A stretch of 64,000 nucleotides of DNA from CAZTDU01 sp050248795 (GTDB lineage Bacteria > Pseudomonadota > Gammaproteobacteria > Burkholderiales > SG8-39). The stretch covers positions 35,010 to 99,009 of the forward strand of contig JBFWRS010000009.1 of assembly GCA_050248795.1 (NCBI GenBank), in the 5' to 3' direction. Every line of letters starts with the position of its first letter. The first letter of the stretch is position 1. The notes below the pieces were generated by a model. It did no database searches and was not told the origin of the DNA. It saw nothing but the letters and a program-made list of their open reading frames with translations. Both the position numbers and the translations under genes were made by a program. This document shows, one piece after another, positions 1 through 8,621 of the stretch.

Positions 1-243
1 GCCGTTCCATGCCAGCGTGCCGACGCGGTCGCCGAGCTTCACGCCGAGCGCGGCGAGCGCCTGCGCGACCTTTTTCGCGCGCACGTGCGCCTCGCGGTAT
101 GTGTACCTGTGCAGCGCGCCGGCACCATCCTTGCCGGGGCCTTCGACCGTCTTCGAGACGATCTCGGCATCGCCATGATGCCGGTCGGCGAAAGTGATCA
201 GCTCGCTCACCAGGAGCGGCGTGTCCATCATCAAGCCGTGCAT
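1..243 (-). CDS. Acyl-CoA synthetase (AMP-forming), N-terminal part, cut by window edge
   Basis: The first 81 codons of an AMP-dependent acyl-CoA ligase run off the left edge. The start ATG at 243 has a strong ribosome site (GGAGGAGG, about 4 bases before it). The visible protein opens MHGLMMDTPLLVSELI and reaches the LGDRVGTLAWNG segment, which is typical of the medium/long-chain fatty acyl-CoA synthetase N-terminus. The AMP-binding P-loop and the C-terminal lid lie outside the window. It follows a glycosyltransferase gene with 19 bases between them. By family it would activate a fatty acid to its CoA thioester using ATP; the chain length cannot be judged from this fragment. Confidence 0.85.
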   Translation of the reverse strand, partial: MHGLMMDTPLLVSELITFADRHHGDAEIVSKTVEGPGKDGAGALHRYTYREAHVRAKKVAQALAALGVKLGDRVGTLAWNG

Positions 244-262
244 GGTCCTCCTCCGATGCGGT

Positions 263-1723
263 TCAGCCTTGCAGCGCCCTTGATACTACCCGCTTCAATT
301 CGTCCGGCGGCACGCGAAAGTCGCTGCGCAACGGGTCGGCATGGCGTACCGGCACCTCGGCCACCAGCGCGTGGAAAGGCTGGCCCAGCGCCCTCGCCAG
401 GTGCACGTGGATGTTCATGCGCGGCTGCGCTTCGGGCTGGATCTGCACCACCGGCACGCCCTCGCCGGCGAAGAGGTGGAAGTTCATGCCGGCACCGAAG
501 CAGCCGACGATGGCCTCGGTCTCGCCTGCGAGGTCGATCTGCTGCTGCAGGTCGAGGCTGCCGGCGTCGACCTCCTCGAAGCCGAGCGCGGCGAGCGCGG
601 CGGCGACCTCGTCCTCGTTCAGCAGCCTGCGCCAGCGCGCGCCGCGCCGCGACAGGTACACGCGCCGCCTGCCGCGCGCCGCACCCGGCGCGACGCCGAG
701 CGTGCCGCGCACGTAGTCGAGGGTTCCCGGCGCCCAGTACAGCACCTGGCGCCCCGAAATGCCGCAGCTCAGCGTCGGCACCCAGAGTTGCTCGAACTCG
801 GCGAACGCCCCCGCCGGCAGCCTGACCAGGCGGTCCGCGGCGATGCCCGCGCGCGCCAGGCACTCGGCATGCAGCGGCAGCAGGTCCTCGCCGACGATGA
901 CCTTGGCCTCGCGCAGTTCGGGCCGCTCGCGCAGCTGCCGCGTACGCGTGAAGAAGTACAGCAGCCAGTGGCCGATGTTGACGTGGTTGCCGACCAGCAC
1001 GTGGGGCCCGGCGTGGCGGCGCGCCTCGCCACCCGCGGCCCACAGCCTGCCCTCGGTGGCGAGGCGCAGCGTGTCCAGTTGCTCGATGCCGTCGAAGCGT
1101 CCGAGCTTGGCCGGGCTGTCGGTGCAGCGCTCGGTGAACGCCAGCCCCTCGCGGCTCACCGGCAGGAACGACTGCCCGAGCACCAGCGCATCCGGCAGCA
1201 TGCACAGTGCGGCAGGCGCGGCATCGAGCTGCGCCGCGAGCTGCGGCTCGGTGCGGCCATCCATGCGCTGCGGCACGAGCGCGGCGAACTGCTCGCACGG
1301 CAGGCCGGCCTCGCGGCAGTACTCGACGATGTCCTGCCCGCGGCTGAAGCGCCTCAGGCCTGCCAGCGCGCCATCGCCCGGCCACGATACGCGCAGGCAC
1401 AGCAGCGCGCCCTCTTCGTCATCCAGCGCGAGCAGGATGGCGCCGAGCAGGTAGGCGATGTCGCGGCGCCAGGCGTCCTGGCGCGCCAGCGCTGCGGCAT
1501 TGCGAATGGAGAAGTCGCACAGCGTGCGGATCTCGGCGACCCCTGCGCCGGCCGCAAGCGCGGGCGCGATCTCGACTAGCGCCTCGGCGAGGCGGCCGTC
1601 GCGCAGGTGCGCATGCACCGCGCCGCGCACCGCGCCGATGTCGGCCTGCGCTTCGGTGGCGGGGCTGCCTGCGGGTGCGGGTTCCGTGCGGCCGACGAGC
1701 TGCCGCAGGAGGTTCGCGAGCAT
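263..1723 (-). CDS. GT61 (DUF563)-like glycosyltransferase
   Basis: A 486-residue protein. The C-terminal third has the pattern of the GT61/DUF563 family: a VYLSRRGARWRRLLNE segment, then a DLQQQIDLAGE helix, then VGCFGAGMNFHLF, which matches the usual G-x-H/F-G-A-G nucleotide-sugar region. A central NIGHWLLYFFTR also fits the family. The N-terminal 200 residues are helical and alanine-rich and I do not recognise them. No signal peptide or membrane helix is evident, so it is probably cytoplasmic or membrane-associated. It lies 76 bases after the amidohydrolase and 19 before the acyl-CoA ligase. Glycan target unknown; no other glycan genes are near. The ribosome site is weak, so the start is uncertain. 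Confidence 0.6.
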   Translation of the reverse strand: MLANLLRQLVGRTEPAPAGSPATEAQADIGAVRGAVHAHLRDGRLAEALVEIAPALAAGAGVAEIRTLCDFSIRNAAALARQDAWRRDIAYLLGAILLALDDEEGALLCLRVSWPGDGALAGLRRFSRGQDIVEYCREAGLPCEQFAALVPQRMDGRTEPQLAAQLDAAPAALCMLPDALVLGQSFLPVSREGLAFTERCTDSPAKLGRFDGIEQLDTLRLATEGRLWAAGGEARRHAGPHVLVGNHVNIGHWLLYFFTRTRQLRERPELREAKVIVGEDLLPLHAECLARAGIAADRLVRLPAGAFAEFEQLWVPTLSCGISGRQVLYWAPGTLDYVRGTLGVAPGAARGRRRVYLSRRGARWRRLLNEDEVAAALAALGFEEVDAGSLDLQQQIDLAGETEAIVGCFGAGMNFHLFAGEGVPVVQIQPEAQPRMNIHVHLARALGQPFHALVAEVPVRHADPLRSDFRVPPDELKRVVSRALQG

Positions 1724-1764
1724 GCCCGCAGTTTAGCGCCTCAGTGCAGCGGCGACCGCTCGGA

Positions 1765-1787
1765 ACGAGGGGATACAGCCCCCTCGT
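1765..1787 (-). other. Perfect 8-bp stem hairpin between amidohydrolase and GT61 genes
   Basis: ACGAGGGG (1765-1772) pairs exactly with CCCCTCGT (1780-1787) across a 7-base loop. It lies in the 76-base gap after the amidohydrolase stop and before the glycosyltransferase start. There is no T-run on either side, so it is not a classic intrinsic terminator. It could be an mRNA processing or stabilising hairpin, or chance in GC-rich DNA. Confidence 0.4.
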
Positions 1788-1799
1788 GCACCCCTGGCG

Positions 1800-3194
1800 C
1801 TAATGGATCGGCCAGAGAGGATCCTTGATGCCCTCGAGGCCGGCGCGCTTCACCAGCGACTTCGCGCGGTCGCGCGCCTCTTCGTAGAGGTCGGCTTCAT
1901 TCAGCGTCAGCACCTTGCCGCCGCGCATCAGCACCCTTCCATCGACGATCACGGTGTCCGCGCAGCCGCCGTGCGCGCAGTAGACGAGGTTCGACACCGG
2001 GTTGTGTATCGGCTGCCACTCCGGACGCATCACGTCGAGCACGGTGACGTCGGCCTTCTTGCCCGGCTCTAGCGACCCGAGGTCCTGGTCCCACAGCATG
2101 CCGCGCGCGCCGTTGATGGTGATCATCTCGATCGCCGTCTCCGGACGCAGCACCTTGGGATCCAGCCGCGCCTCGTGGAAGCCGCCCACCGCGAGGAAGG
2201 TCTGCCGTATGGCGTCGAGGAAATTCCCCGACATCGCCGAATCCGAACCGAGCGACACCGCGAGTCCCAGCTCCAGCATCTCGGGCGTCTTGCCGTGGCT
2301 CATGTTGCCCATCGCCTGGTGCATGGTCGCCCCGGGCGACAGCGAGATCTTGACGTCGCGCTTGTGCAGCAGCATCAGTTCCTTCGGGTCCACCCAGCCC
2401 ATGTGCAGCAGCAGCAGTTCCGGCCCCAGCACGCCGAGCTTCTCCAGCCGCATGATGTCGCCCACGCCGTACTTCAGGTGCGAGGCCACGGTCTCGTCGC
2501 GGTTCTCGCAGGCATGTCCTATCAGGCCGACCTTGCGCTTTCGCGCCATCGACGACATCTTCTTCAGCAGCTCGTCGGAGCACGCCACCGGCACGCGCAT
2601 CGAGAACCACGCCTTCAGCCTGCCGTCGAACTTGCCGTCGAACTCGGCCACCATCTCGTCGGCGCGCGCGAGCGCGTCGTCGGTGGGCTCGAAGAAGTTC
2701 TTCGGCAGCGTGCCCATGTTGGTCTGGCCCATGTCGAACACGGTGCGCGAAATGAGCCCGCGCATGCCGGATTCGCCGGTGGCCTGCGCGGTCTCGGCGG
2801 CGAAGTAGCTGCCCGGATCGGCGAAGCAGGTGGTGCCCGCGCGCAGCTGTTCGAGCTGGCACAGCCGCGCCGCGCACAGCGCATCGCCCTTGTCCATGTG
2901 CGCTTCCACCACCCACAGGCGCTTGAACAGGCGCTCCGGTCCGGAGTAGGCCTCGTCGCCAAGGCCGCGGCCGAGCTGCTGCGCATGGTGTATGTGCGTG
3001 TCGAACAGGCCGGGCATCACCAGCTTGCCCTTGGCGTCGATCACCTCGGCATCGCGATAGCGCGGCGCGAGCTCCGCGGTCTTTCCCACCGCGGCGATGC
3101 GATCGCCTTCGATCGCCACCGCGCCGTCGGTGATGATGCGGCGCGTGGCGTCGACGGTGAGGACGTACTCGGCGTTCCGGATCAGCAGCGCCAT
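1800..3194 (-). CDS. Amidohydrolase-family deaminase (AtzA/TrzA/guanine deaminase-like)
   Basis: A 464-residue metal-dependent hydrolase. Metal ligands of the AtzA/TrzA/SsnA subgroup are visible: H67-x-H69 in DTHIHH, H227 in IGHACEN, H264 in LHMGWVD and D318 in LGSDSAMSG. The length is normal for the group. These enzymes deaminate or dechlorinate N-heterocycles such as cytosine, 8-oxoguanine or triazines. It starts 10 bases after the stop of a Bug-type binding protein, with a GAGGGAG ribosome site, so the two are probably co-transcribed. That pairing suggests the binding protein's ligand is this enzyme's substrate. Exact substrate not deducible. Confidence 0.85.
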   Translation of the reverse strand: MALLIRNAEYVLTVDATRRIITDGAVAIEGDRIAAVGKTAELAPRYRDAEVIDAKGKLVMPGLFDTHIHHAQQLGRGLGDEAYSGPERLFKRLWVVEAHMDKGDALCAARLCQLEQLRAGTTCFADPGSYFAAETAQATGESGMRGLISRTVFDMGQTNMGTLPKNFFEPTDDALARADEMVAEFDGKFDGRLKAWFSMRVPVACSDELLKKMSSMARKRKVGLIGHACENRDETVASHLKYGVGDIMRLEKLGVLGPELLLLHMGWVDPKELMLLHKRDVKISLSPGATMHQAMGNMSHGKTPEMLELGLAVSLGSDSAMSGNFLDAIRQTFLAVGGFHEARLDPKVLRPETAIEMITINGARGMLWDQDLGSLEPGKKADVTVLDVMRPEWQPIHNPVSNLVYCAHGGCADTVIVDGRVLMRGGKVLTLNEADLYEEARDRAKSLVKRAGLEGIKDPLWPIH

Positions 3195-3204
3195 TGCGGC
3201 TCCC

Positions 3205-4173
3205 TCAATCGATCTTGATGCCGACGTCCTTGATCAGCTTGGCGTAGCGCGCCATCTCGGAACGCATGAACTGCGACGCCTGCTCCGGCGTGCCGGGCAG
3301 CGGATCCAGGCCGCGCTTGACCAGCGTGTCGCGGGTTCCCGGGTGCGTCAGCGCGGTGTTGATGGCGCCGTTCACCTTGGCGACGATGTCCTTCGGCACC
3401 CCGGCCGGCGCCAGCACGGCGAACCAGGACGCGGTCTGGAATCCCTTGTAGCCCTGCTCCGAGATGGTCGGGATCTCCGGCGCCAGCGTCGCGCGCGTGA
3501 GCGAGGTCACGCCGTATGCCTTCAGCCTGCCGGCGCGGATGTTGGGCAGGTACTCGGGCAGGTTGCCGAACATAAGCTCGACGTGGCCGGCCATCAGGTC
3601 GGTTATCGCCGGCGCGAGCCCGCGGTACGGGATGTGCAGCATGAAGATTCCCGCGGTCTGCTTGAACAGCTCGCCTGCCAGGTGCGGCGTGGTGCCGTTG
3701 CCGAACGACGCGTAGGTAAGCTTGGCCGGATTCTTCTTCAGGTATTCGACCAGTTCCTTCAGCGTGTTCGCGGCCACCTTCGGGTGCGCCACCAGCACGT
3801 TCGGCGTGGTGGCGAGCAGGCCCATCGGCTGCAGGTCCTTCAGCGAGTCGTAAGGCAGCTTCGGCACCAGCGTGGCATTCGCCGTGAAGCTGGTGGCGAT
3901 GCAGACGTAGGTGTAGCCGTCCGGCGCCGCCTTCGCCGCCGCGTCGACGCCGATCACCGTGCCCGCACCGGGCCGCGTCTCGATGATGATCGGCTGGCCC
4001 AGCACCCTGTTCATCTCGGGGCTGACGATGCGCACCAGCGTGTCCATGGTGCCGCCGGGCGGGAACGGCACGATCATGCGGATCGGCTTGGTCGGCCAGG
4101 CCTGCGCGAACGCCGCGGCGCAGAAAGGCAGGGTGGCGATGGCGAGCAGCAGGCGTTTCAGGTGCATGGACAT
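3205..4173 (-). CDS. TTT/Bug-family tripartite tricarboxylate transporter substrate-binding protein
   Basis: A 322-residue periplasmic binding protein. The chosen ATG at 4173 has a GGAGAC ribosome site and begins a clear signal peptide (MSMHLKRLLLAIATLPFC, cleavage near AFAQA). The mature protein starts with WPTKPIRMIVPFPPGGTMD, the hallmark of Bug/TctC proteins, with later GAGTVIGVDAAAKAAPDGYT and HIPYRG motifs. Bug proteins bind carboxylates and related small molecules; many are orphans without TctA/TctB membrane genes, as here. It is the first gene of a minus-strand run with the amidohydrolase and diverges from the FadB gene. Confidence 0.92.
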   Translation of the reverse strand: MSMHLKRLLLAIATLPFCAAAFAQAWPTKPIRMIVPFPPGGTMDTLVRIVSPEMNRVLGQPIIIETRPGAGTVIGVDAAAKAAPDGYTYVCIATSFTANATLVPKLPYDSLKDLQPMGLLATTPNVLVAHPKVAANTLKELVEYLKKNPAKLTYASFGNGTTPHLAGELFKQTAGIFMLHIPYRGLAPAITDLMAGHVELMFGNLPEYLPNIRAGRLKAYGVTSLTRATLAPEIPTISEQGYKGFQTASWFAVLAPAGVPKDIVAKVNGAINTALTHPGTRDTLVKRGLDPLPGTPEQASQFMRSEMARYAKLIKDVGIKID

Positions 4174-4385
4174 GGTCGTCTCCAAGTGTGGGCGTACGCG
4201 ATCGAGACTAGACACGCACACACGCCAAGTCAATTGCGATCTGCAAACGTTTCGCCCCGCGGCACGCACCGTTCCGGCGTGCGCGCACGCGACCGGTGCG
4301 CCCGAGCGCCCCGGCGCGGTGCCCTCGGGGCGGGGAACAGGCATTCCGCAGTAGAATTTCTGCCCTTCCCGGAGACATACAGCCC
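4174..4385. promoter_or_regulatory. Divergent promoter region; TAGAAT -10 candidate for the FadB operon
   Basis: This 212-base gap separates the Bug binding protein from the FadB-type gene. A TAGAAT box at 4352-4357 sits 28 bases before the FadB ATG and matches -10 boxes seen elsewhere in the window. No convincing -35 was found. A ribosome site (GGAG, 4371-4374) precedes the ATG by 11 bases. I saw no clear operator. Confidence 0.4.
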
Positions 4386-6479
4386 ATGAGCGACGCAGTC
4401 AGCTACACCGTGCGCGACGGCATCGTCGTCATCACCATGAACAACCCGCCGGTGAACGGCCTGGGCAGCGTGCTGCGCCCGGGCATCATGGACGGGATCA
4501 GGAAGGCGGATGCCGATCCGGCGGTCAAGGCAATCGTCATCATCGGCTCGGCCAAGGCCTTCTCCGGCGGCGCCGACATCCGCGAGTTCAACACGCCGAA
4601 ATCCTCGCTGCCGCCCAGCCTGCCCGAGATAAACGACGCGCAGGACCAGTGCTCCAAACCCATGGTCGCCGCGATCGGCGGCTTTGCGCTCGGCGGCGGC
4701 TGCGAACTGGCGCTCGGCTGCCACTACCGCGTCGCCGCGCCCAAGGCGCAGATCGGCCTGCCGGAGGTGAAGCTCGGCATCCTGCCCGGCTCGGGCGGCA
4801 CGCAGCGCCTGCCGCGCGTGGTCGGCGCCGCGCGCGCGGTGAAGATGATGACCAGCGGCGACCCGGTTCGCGCCGAGGAAGCGCTGACGCTCGGCCTGGT
4901 GGACGAGATCGTGCAGGGCGACCTGCTCGAAGGCGCGCTCGCGTTCGCGAAGAAGCTGGTCGCCGAGGGCAAGGGCCCGCGCCGCATCCGCGACGCTTCC
5001 GTCAAGGTAGATGGCGACCCGAAGGCTTTCTTCGACAAGGCACGCGCGGACGTGGCGAAAGCCTCGCGCGGCTTCCCCGCGCCGCTGGAGATCGTCGCCT
5101 GTGTCGAGGCCGCGGCGACGCTGCCTTTCGACGAAGGCAGGAAAGAAGAACGCCGGCGCTTCCAGCTCCTGGTCGAAGGCACCGAATCGAAGGCGCTGCG
5201 GCACATGTTCTTCGCCGAGCGGCAGACCGCGAAGATCCCCGACGTGCCGGATGACACGCCGGTGCGCGAGGTGAAGCGCGCCGCGGTGATCGGCGCCGGC
5301 ACCATGGGCGGCGGCATCTCGATGTGCTTCGCCAATGTCGGCATCCCGGTGACGCTGATCGACACCACGCAGGAGGCGCTCGACCGCGGCCTGGCGACGA
5401 TCCGCAGGAACTATGCCGGCACGGTGTCGAAGGGCCGCCTGAAGCAGGAGGACATGGACAAGCGCATGGCGCTGATCACGCCGGCGCTCGATCCCGCCGC
5501 CGGCAAGGACGCGGACATCGTCATCGAAGCGGTGTTCGAGCGCATGGACGTGAAGCAGGACATCTTCAGGAAGCTGGACGCGGTAATGAAGCCGGGCGCG
5601 ATCCTGGCGACGAACACCTCGACGCTGGACGTGAACGCGATCGCGGACGCGACGAAGCGCCCGCAGGACGTCATCGGCACGCATTTCTTCTCGCCCGCCA
5701 ACGTGATGCGCCTGCTCGAAGTGGTGCGCGGCGCGAAAACCGCGAAGGACGTGCTGGCGACGACGATGAAGCTCGGCAAGACGCTGAAGAAGGTGCCGGT
5801 GGTGTCCGGCGTCTGCGACGGCTTCATCGGCAACCGCATGGTGGAGAAGTACGGCCAGCAGAGCCTGTTCCTCATCGACGAAGGTTGCTCGCCGCAACAG
5901 GTCGATGCCGCTGCGCAGGCCTGGGGCATGGCGATGGGGCCGCTCGCGATGGGCGACATGGCGGGCCTGGACATCGGCTGGGAGATCCGCAAGCGCCGCT
6001 ACGTCGAGCGGCCGAACTTCGTCTACTCGAAGGTCGGCGACCGCGTCTGCGAGCAGGGCCGCTACGGCCAGAAGACCGGCAAGGGCTGGTACCTGTACGA
6101 AGCGGGCAGCAGGAAGCCGGTCCCGGACCCGGCGGTGGACAGGATCATCGACGACTACCGCAGGGAGATCGGCGTGAAGACGCGGCAGATCGACGCCGCC
6201 GAGATCGTCGAGCGCCTGATCTACGCGCTGGTGAACGAGGCGGCATACATCCTCGAGGAAGGCATCGCGCTCAGGGCCTCCGACATCGATATGGTGTACC
6301 TGACCGGCTACGGCTTCCCCGCGTATCGCGGCGGGCCGATGTTCTACGCCGACACCGTGGGCCTTTCGAAGGTGCTGGCGGCGATCGAGCGCTTCCAGCA
6401 GGGCTACATGGGCGAGGTGTGGAAGCCCGCGCCGCTGCTGGTGAAGCTCGCCAGAGAGGGCAAGAAGTTCTGCCAATGA
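4386..6479 (+). CDS. fadB: FadB-type enoyl-CoA hydratase / 3-hydroxyacyl-CoA dehydrogenase
   Basis: A 697-residue trifunctional-type beta-oxidation protein. The N-terminal crotonase domain (about 1-190) has the oxyanion-hole GGADIREF segment and catalytic glutamates E107 (GGGCELA) and E127 (GLPEVKLG). The NAD-binding domain begins near residue 301 with VIGAGTMGGG, and H433 in THFFSPAN is the dehydrogenase histidine. Two 3HCDH C-terminal repeats follow. This is normal architecture, not an unusual fusion. The ATG at 4386 was chosen because upstream in-frame codons lack family similarity. Its stop overlaps the next gene (ATGA), and a thiolase follows, so hydration, oxidation and thiolysis of acyl-CoAs are encoded together. 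Confidence 0.93.
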   Translation: MSDAVSYTVRDGIVVITMNNPPVNGLGSVLRPGIMDGIRKADADPAVKAIVIIGSAKAFSGGADIREFNTPKSSLPPSLPEINDAQDQCSKPMVAAIGGFALGGGCELALGCHYRVAAPKAQIGLPEVKLGILPGSGGTQRLPRVVGAARAVKMMTSGDPVRAEEALTLGLVDEIVQGDLLEGALAFAKKLVAEGKGPRRIRDASVKVDGDPKAFFDKARADVAKASRGFPAPLEIVACVEAAATLPFDEGRKEERRRFQLLVEGTESKALRHMFFAERQTAKIPDVPDDTPVREVKRAAVIGAGTMGGGISMCFANVGIPVTLIDTTQEALDRGLATIRRNYAGTVSKGRLKQEDMDKRMALITPALDPAAGKDADIVIEAVFERMDVKQDIFRKLDAVMKPGAILATNTSTLDVNAIADATKRPQDVIGTHFFSPANVMRLLEVVRGAKTAKDVLATTMKLGKTLKKVPVVSGVCDGFIGNRMVEKYGQQSLFLIDEGCSPQQVDAAAQAWGMAMGPLAMGDMAGLDIGWEIRKRRYVERPNFVYSKVGDRVCEQGRYGQKTGKGWYLYEAGSRKPVPDPAVDRIIDDYRREIGVKTRQIDAAEIVERLIYALVNEAAYILEEGIALRASDIDMVYLTGYGFPAYRGGPMFYADTVGLSKVLAAIERFQQGYMGEVWKPAPLLVKLAREGKKFCQ

Positions 6480-7420
6480 GCCGTGCTGCGCGCACCGCCA
6501 TCGCCACGCTGATCGCGGCGGCGGCCGTATGCGCGCAGGCGCAGCAGCCGCTGCCCGGGGCGCAGCGCGTCGAGTTCGAGTCGCTTGGCGCGGACAAGCT
6601 GTTCGCGCACGCCTTCACGCCGCCGCCGACACCGGCGGGCGCACGAGTGCCGGCGATCGTCATGCTGCACGGCTCGGAGGGCATCAGCGATGCGCGCGAA
6701 GGTGCCTGGGCGCGCGAACTCGCGGCGCTGGGACTGGTGGTATTCGTCGTCGACAGCTTCACGCCGCGCGAAGTGAGGACGACCGTGGACGACCAGACGC
6801 GCGTCACCACCGGCCAGATGATCGGCGACGCCTTCGGCGCGCTGGACTTCCTGTCGCAGCAGCCCTTCATCGACCCGCTGCGCGTGGGCATCATGGGCAT
6901 GTCCAAGGGCGGCGGCGCGGCGCTGCTCGCCGCCGACCGGCGCGCGCGCATCGGCGGGCGCGCGTTCGCGGCGCACATCACGCTGTACCCGTTCTGCTCC
7001 AGCCAGTACCGCGCGCCGCAGCCCGGCGCACCGCTGCTGATGCTGCTCGGCGAAGCCGATGACTACACCGGCGCACAGTCCTGCCAGGACTACGCCGCGC
7101 GCATCCGCAAGGCGGGCGGCACGCTGGAACTCGTTACCTACAAGGCTGCGCCGCATGGCTTCGACGGCGACCCGCGCAACATTGGCGGCTACCGGCTGGA
7201 TAACGCGCAGAACTTCCGCGACTGCGTCATGCTGCTGGAAGACGACGGCCGCAGCGTGCTCGCCGCCACCGGCGCGGTGCTCGAAACGCCGAAGCAGGCG
7301 CTCGAGGCGCTGAAGCGCACGTGCATGCGCACCGGCGCCAGCGTCGGCGCGAATCCCGAGGCGAAGCGCAAGGCGCTCGCCGACATCACCCGTTTCCTGA
7401 AGACGACCCTGTTGAAGTAG
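6476..7420 (+). CDS. Exported dienelactone hydrolase-family alpha/beta hydrolase
   Basis: A 314-residue protein with a signal peptide (MSRAARTAIATLIAAAAVCAQA). The alpha/beta-hydrolase core shows the HGSEGI oxyanion region, nucleophile S143 in GMSKGG, an acid in GEADDYT and the histidine in APHGFDGD, as in the DLH family. Its start overlaps the FadB stop by four bases (ATGA), so translation is probably coupled. DLH-family enzymes hydrolyse lactones or esters. An exported member between beta-oxidation genes is unusual, and its substrate is unknown. The C-terminal part after residue 250 is a family-typical helical tail. Confidence 0.85.
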   Translation: MSRAARTAIATLIAAAAVCAQAQQPLPGAQRVEFESLGADKLFAHAFTPPPTPAGARVPAIVMLHGSEGISDAREGAWARELAALGLVVFVVDSFTPREVRTTVDDQTRVTTGQMIGDAFGALDFLSQQPFIDPLRVGIMGMSKGGGAALLAADRRARIGGRAFAAHITLYPFCSSQYRAPQPGAPLLMLLGEADDYTGAQSCQDYAARIRKAGGTLELVTYKAAPHGFDGDPRNIGGYRLDNAQNFRDCVMLLEDDGRSVLAATGAVLETPKQALEALKRTCMRTGASVGANPEAKRKALADITRFLKTTLLK

Positions 7421-7442
7421 CGAACCCCGAGGAGGACCTGCC

Positions 7443-8621
7443 ATGACCGAAGCCGTGATCGTTTCCACCGCCCGCACGCCGCTGTGCAAGAGCTGGCGCG
7501 GCGCCCTCAACCAGACCCACGGCGCGAAGATGGGCGGGCACGTCGTGCACGCGGCGCTCGAGCGCGCGAAGCTCGAGCCGCAGGAAGTCGAGGACGTGAT
7601 CATGGGCTGCGCGACGCCCGAGGGCGCCACCGGCGGCAACATCGCGCGCCAGATCGCGCTGCGCGCGGGGATGCCGGTGACGGTATCCGGCATGACGGTG
7701 AACCGCTTCTGCTCCTCCGGCCTGCAGACGGTGGCGCTGGCCGCGCAACGCATCCTCGCCGGCGAAGGCGACACCTACGTCGCCGGCGGCGTCGAATCGA
7801 TCTCGCTGGTGCAGAACGAGGCCAACAAGCACCACGCGCAGGACGAGTGGCTGCACCGGCACAAGCCGGAGATCTACTGGCCGATGCTGCAGACCGCCGA
7901 GTACGTGGCAAAAAAGTACGACATTTCCCGCGAGGCGCAGGACCGCTACGGCGTCGACAGCCAGCTGAAGGCCGCGAAGGCGCGCGCCGAAGGCAAGTTC
8001 AAGGACGAGATCGCGCCGATCACCACCAAGATGAAGGTGATCGACAAGGCGACCAGCACCGAGACCCTGAAGGAAGTCACCGCCGAGCACGACGAGGGCA
8101 TCCGCCCGGACACCAACTACGAGGGCGTGTCGCAGATCAAGCCGGCGATCGAGGGCGGCGTCATCGCCGCGGGCAACGCCAGCCAGTTCTCGGACGGCGC
8201 GTCCGCGCAGGTGCTGATGAGCGACAAGGCCGCGGCGCGGCGCGGCCTTAAACCCATGGGCATCTACCGAGGCTTCGCGGTGGCCGGCTGCGAGCCGAAC
8301 GAAATGGGCATCGGTCCGGTGTTCGCGATCCCGAAGCTGCTGGAGCGCGCAGGCCTGAAGGTGGAGGACATCGGCCTGTGGGAGCTGAACGAGGCTTTCG
8401 CGGTGCAGGTGATCTACTGCCGCGACAAGCTCGGCATCCCCAACGAGCGCCTGAACGTCAACGGCGGCTCGATCGCGGTTGGCCACCCCTACGGCGTCAC
8501 CGGCTCGCGCCTGGTCGGCCACGCGCTGATAGAGGGGAAACGCCGCGGCGTCAAGCACGTCGTCGTCACCATGTGCATCGGCGGCGGCATGGGCGCCGCG
8601 GGGCTGTTCGAGGTCGTCTAG
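7443..8621 (+). CDS. Acetyl-CoA C-acyltransferase (thiolase)
   Basis: A 392-residue thiolase of normal length. The acylated cysteine is C90 in NRFCSSG, with H348 in VGHPYG and C378 in MCIGGGMG completing the active site. A GGAGG ribosome site lies at 7431-7435. It is the last gene of the FadB/hydrolase/thiolase operon and would release acetyl-CoA from 3-ketoacyl-CoA. The sequence is FadA-like rather than PhaA-like, but specificity cannot be fixed by eye. Its TAG stop shares the CTAG tetramer 8618-8621 with the stop of the convergent regulator gene. Confidence 0.92.
   Translation: MTEAVIVSTARTPLCKSWRGALNQTHGAKMGGHVVHAALERAKLEPQEVEDVIMGCATPEGATGGNIARQIALRAGMPVTVSGMTVNRFCSSGLQTVALAAQRILAGEGDTYVAGGVESISLVQNEANKHHAQDEWLHRHKPEIYWPMLQTAEYVAKKYDISREAQDRYGVDSQLKAAKARAEGKFKDEIAPITTKMKVIDKATSTETLKEVTAEHDEGIRPDTNYEGVSQIKPAIEGGVIAAGNASQFSDGASAQVLMSDKAAARRGLKPMGIYRGFAVAGCEPNEMGIGPVFAIPKLLERAGLKVEDIGLWELNEAFAVQVIYCRDKLGIPNERLNVNGGSIAVGHPYGVTGSRLVGHALIEGKRRGVKHVVVTMCIGGGMGAAGLFEVV

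Noticed and set aside
1765..1787. An intrinsic terminator in the amidohydrolase/glycosyltransferase gap
   Set aside because: The stem is perfect but no T-run follows on either strand, so I list it only as a hairpin.
1800..3194. The amidohydrolase as the missing maleamate amidase of the nic-like module
   Set aside because: Its motifs are of the AtzA/guanine-deaminase group, whereas maleamate amidase is of the isochorismatase-like family, and it is more than 20 kb away.
4230..6476. A 748-codon open frame antisense to the FadB-type gene
   Set aside because: It is histidine/arginine-rich without any domain and follows from the GC-rich codon pattern of the real gene on the other strand.
4386..6479. 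The FadB-type gene as a novel fusion
   Set aside because: Crotonase plus hydroxyacyl-CoA dehydrogenase in one chain is the normal FadB/FadJ architecture.
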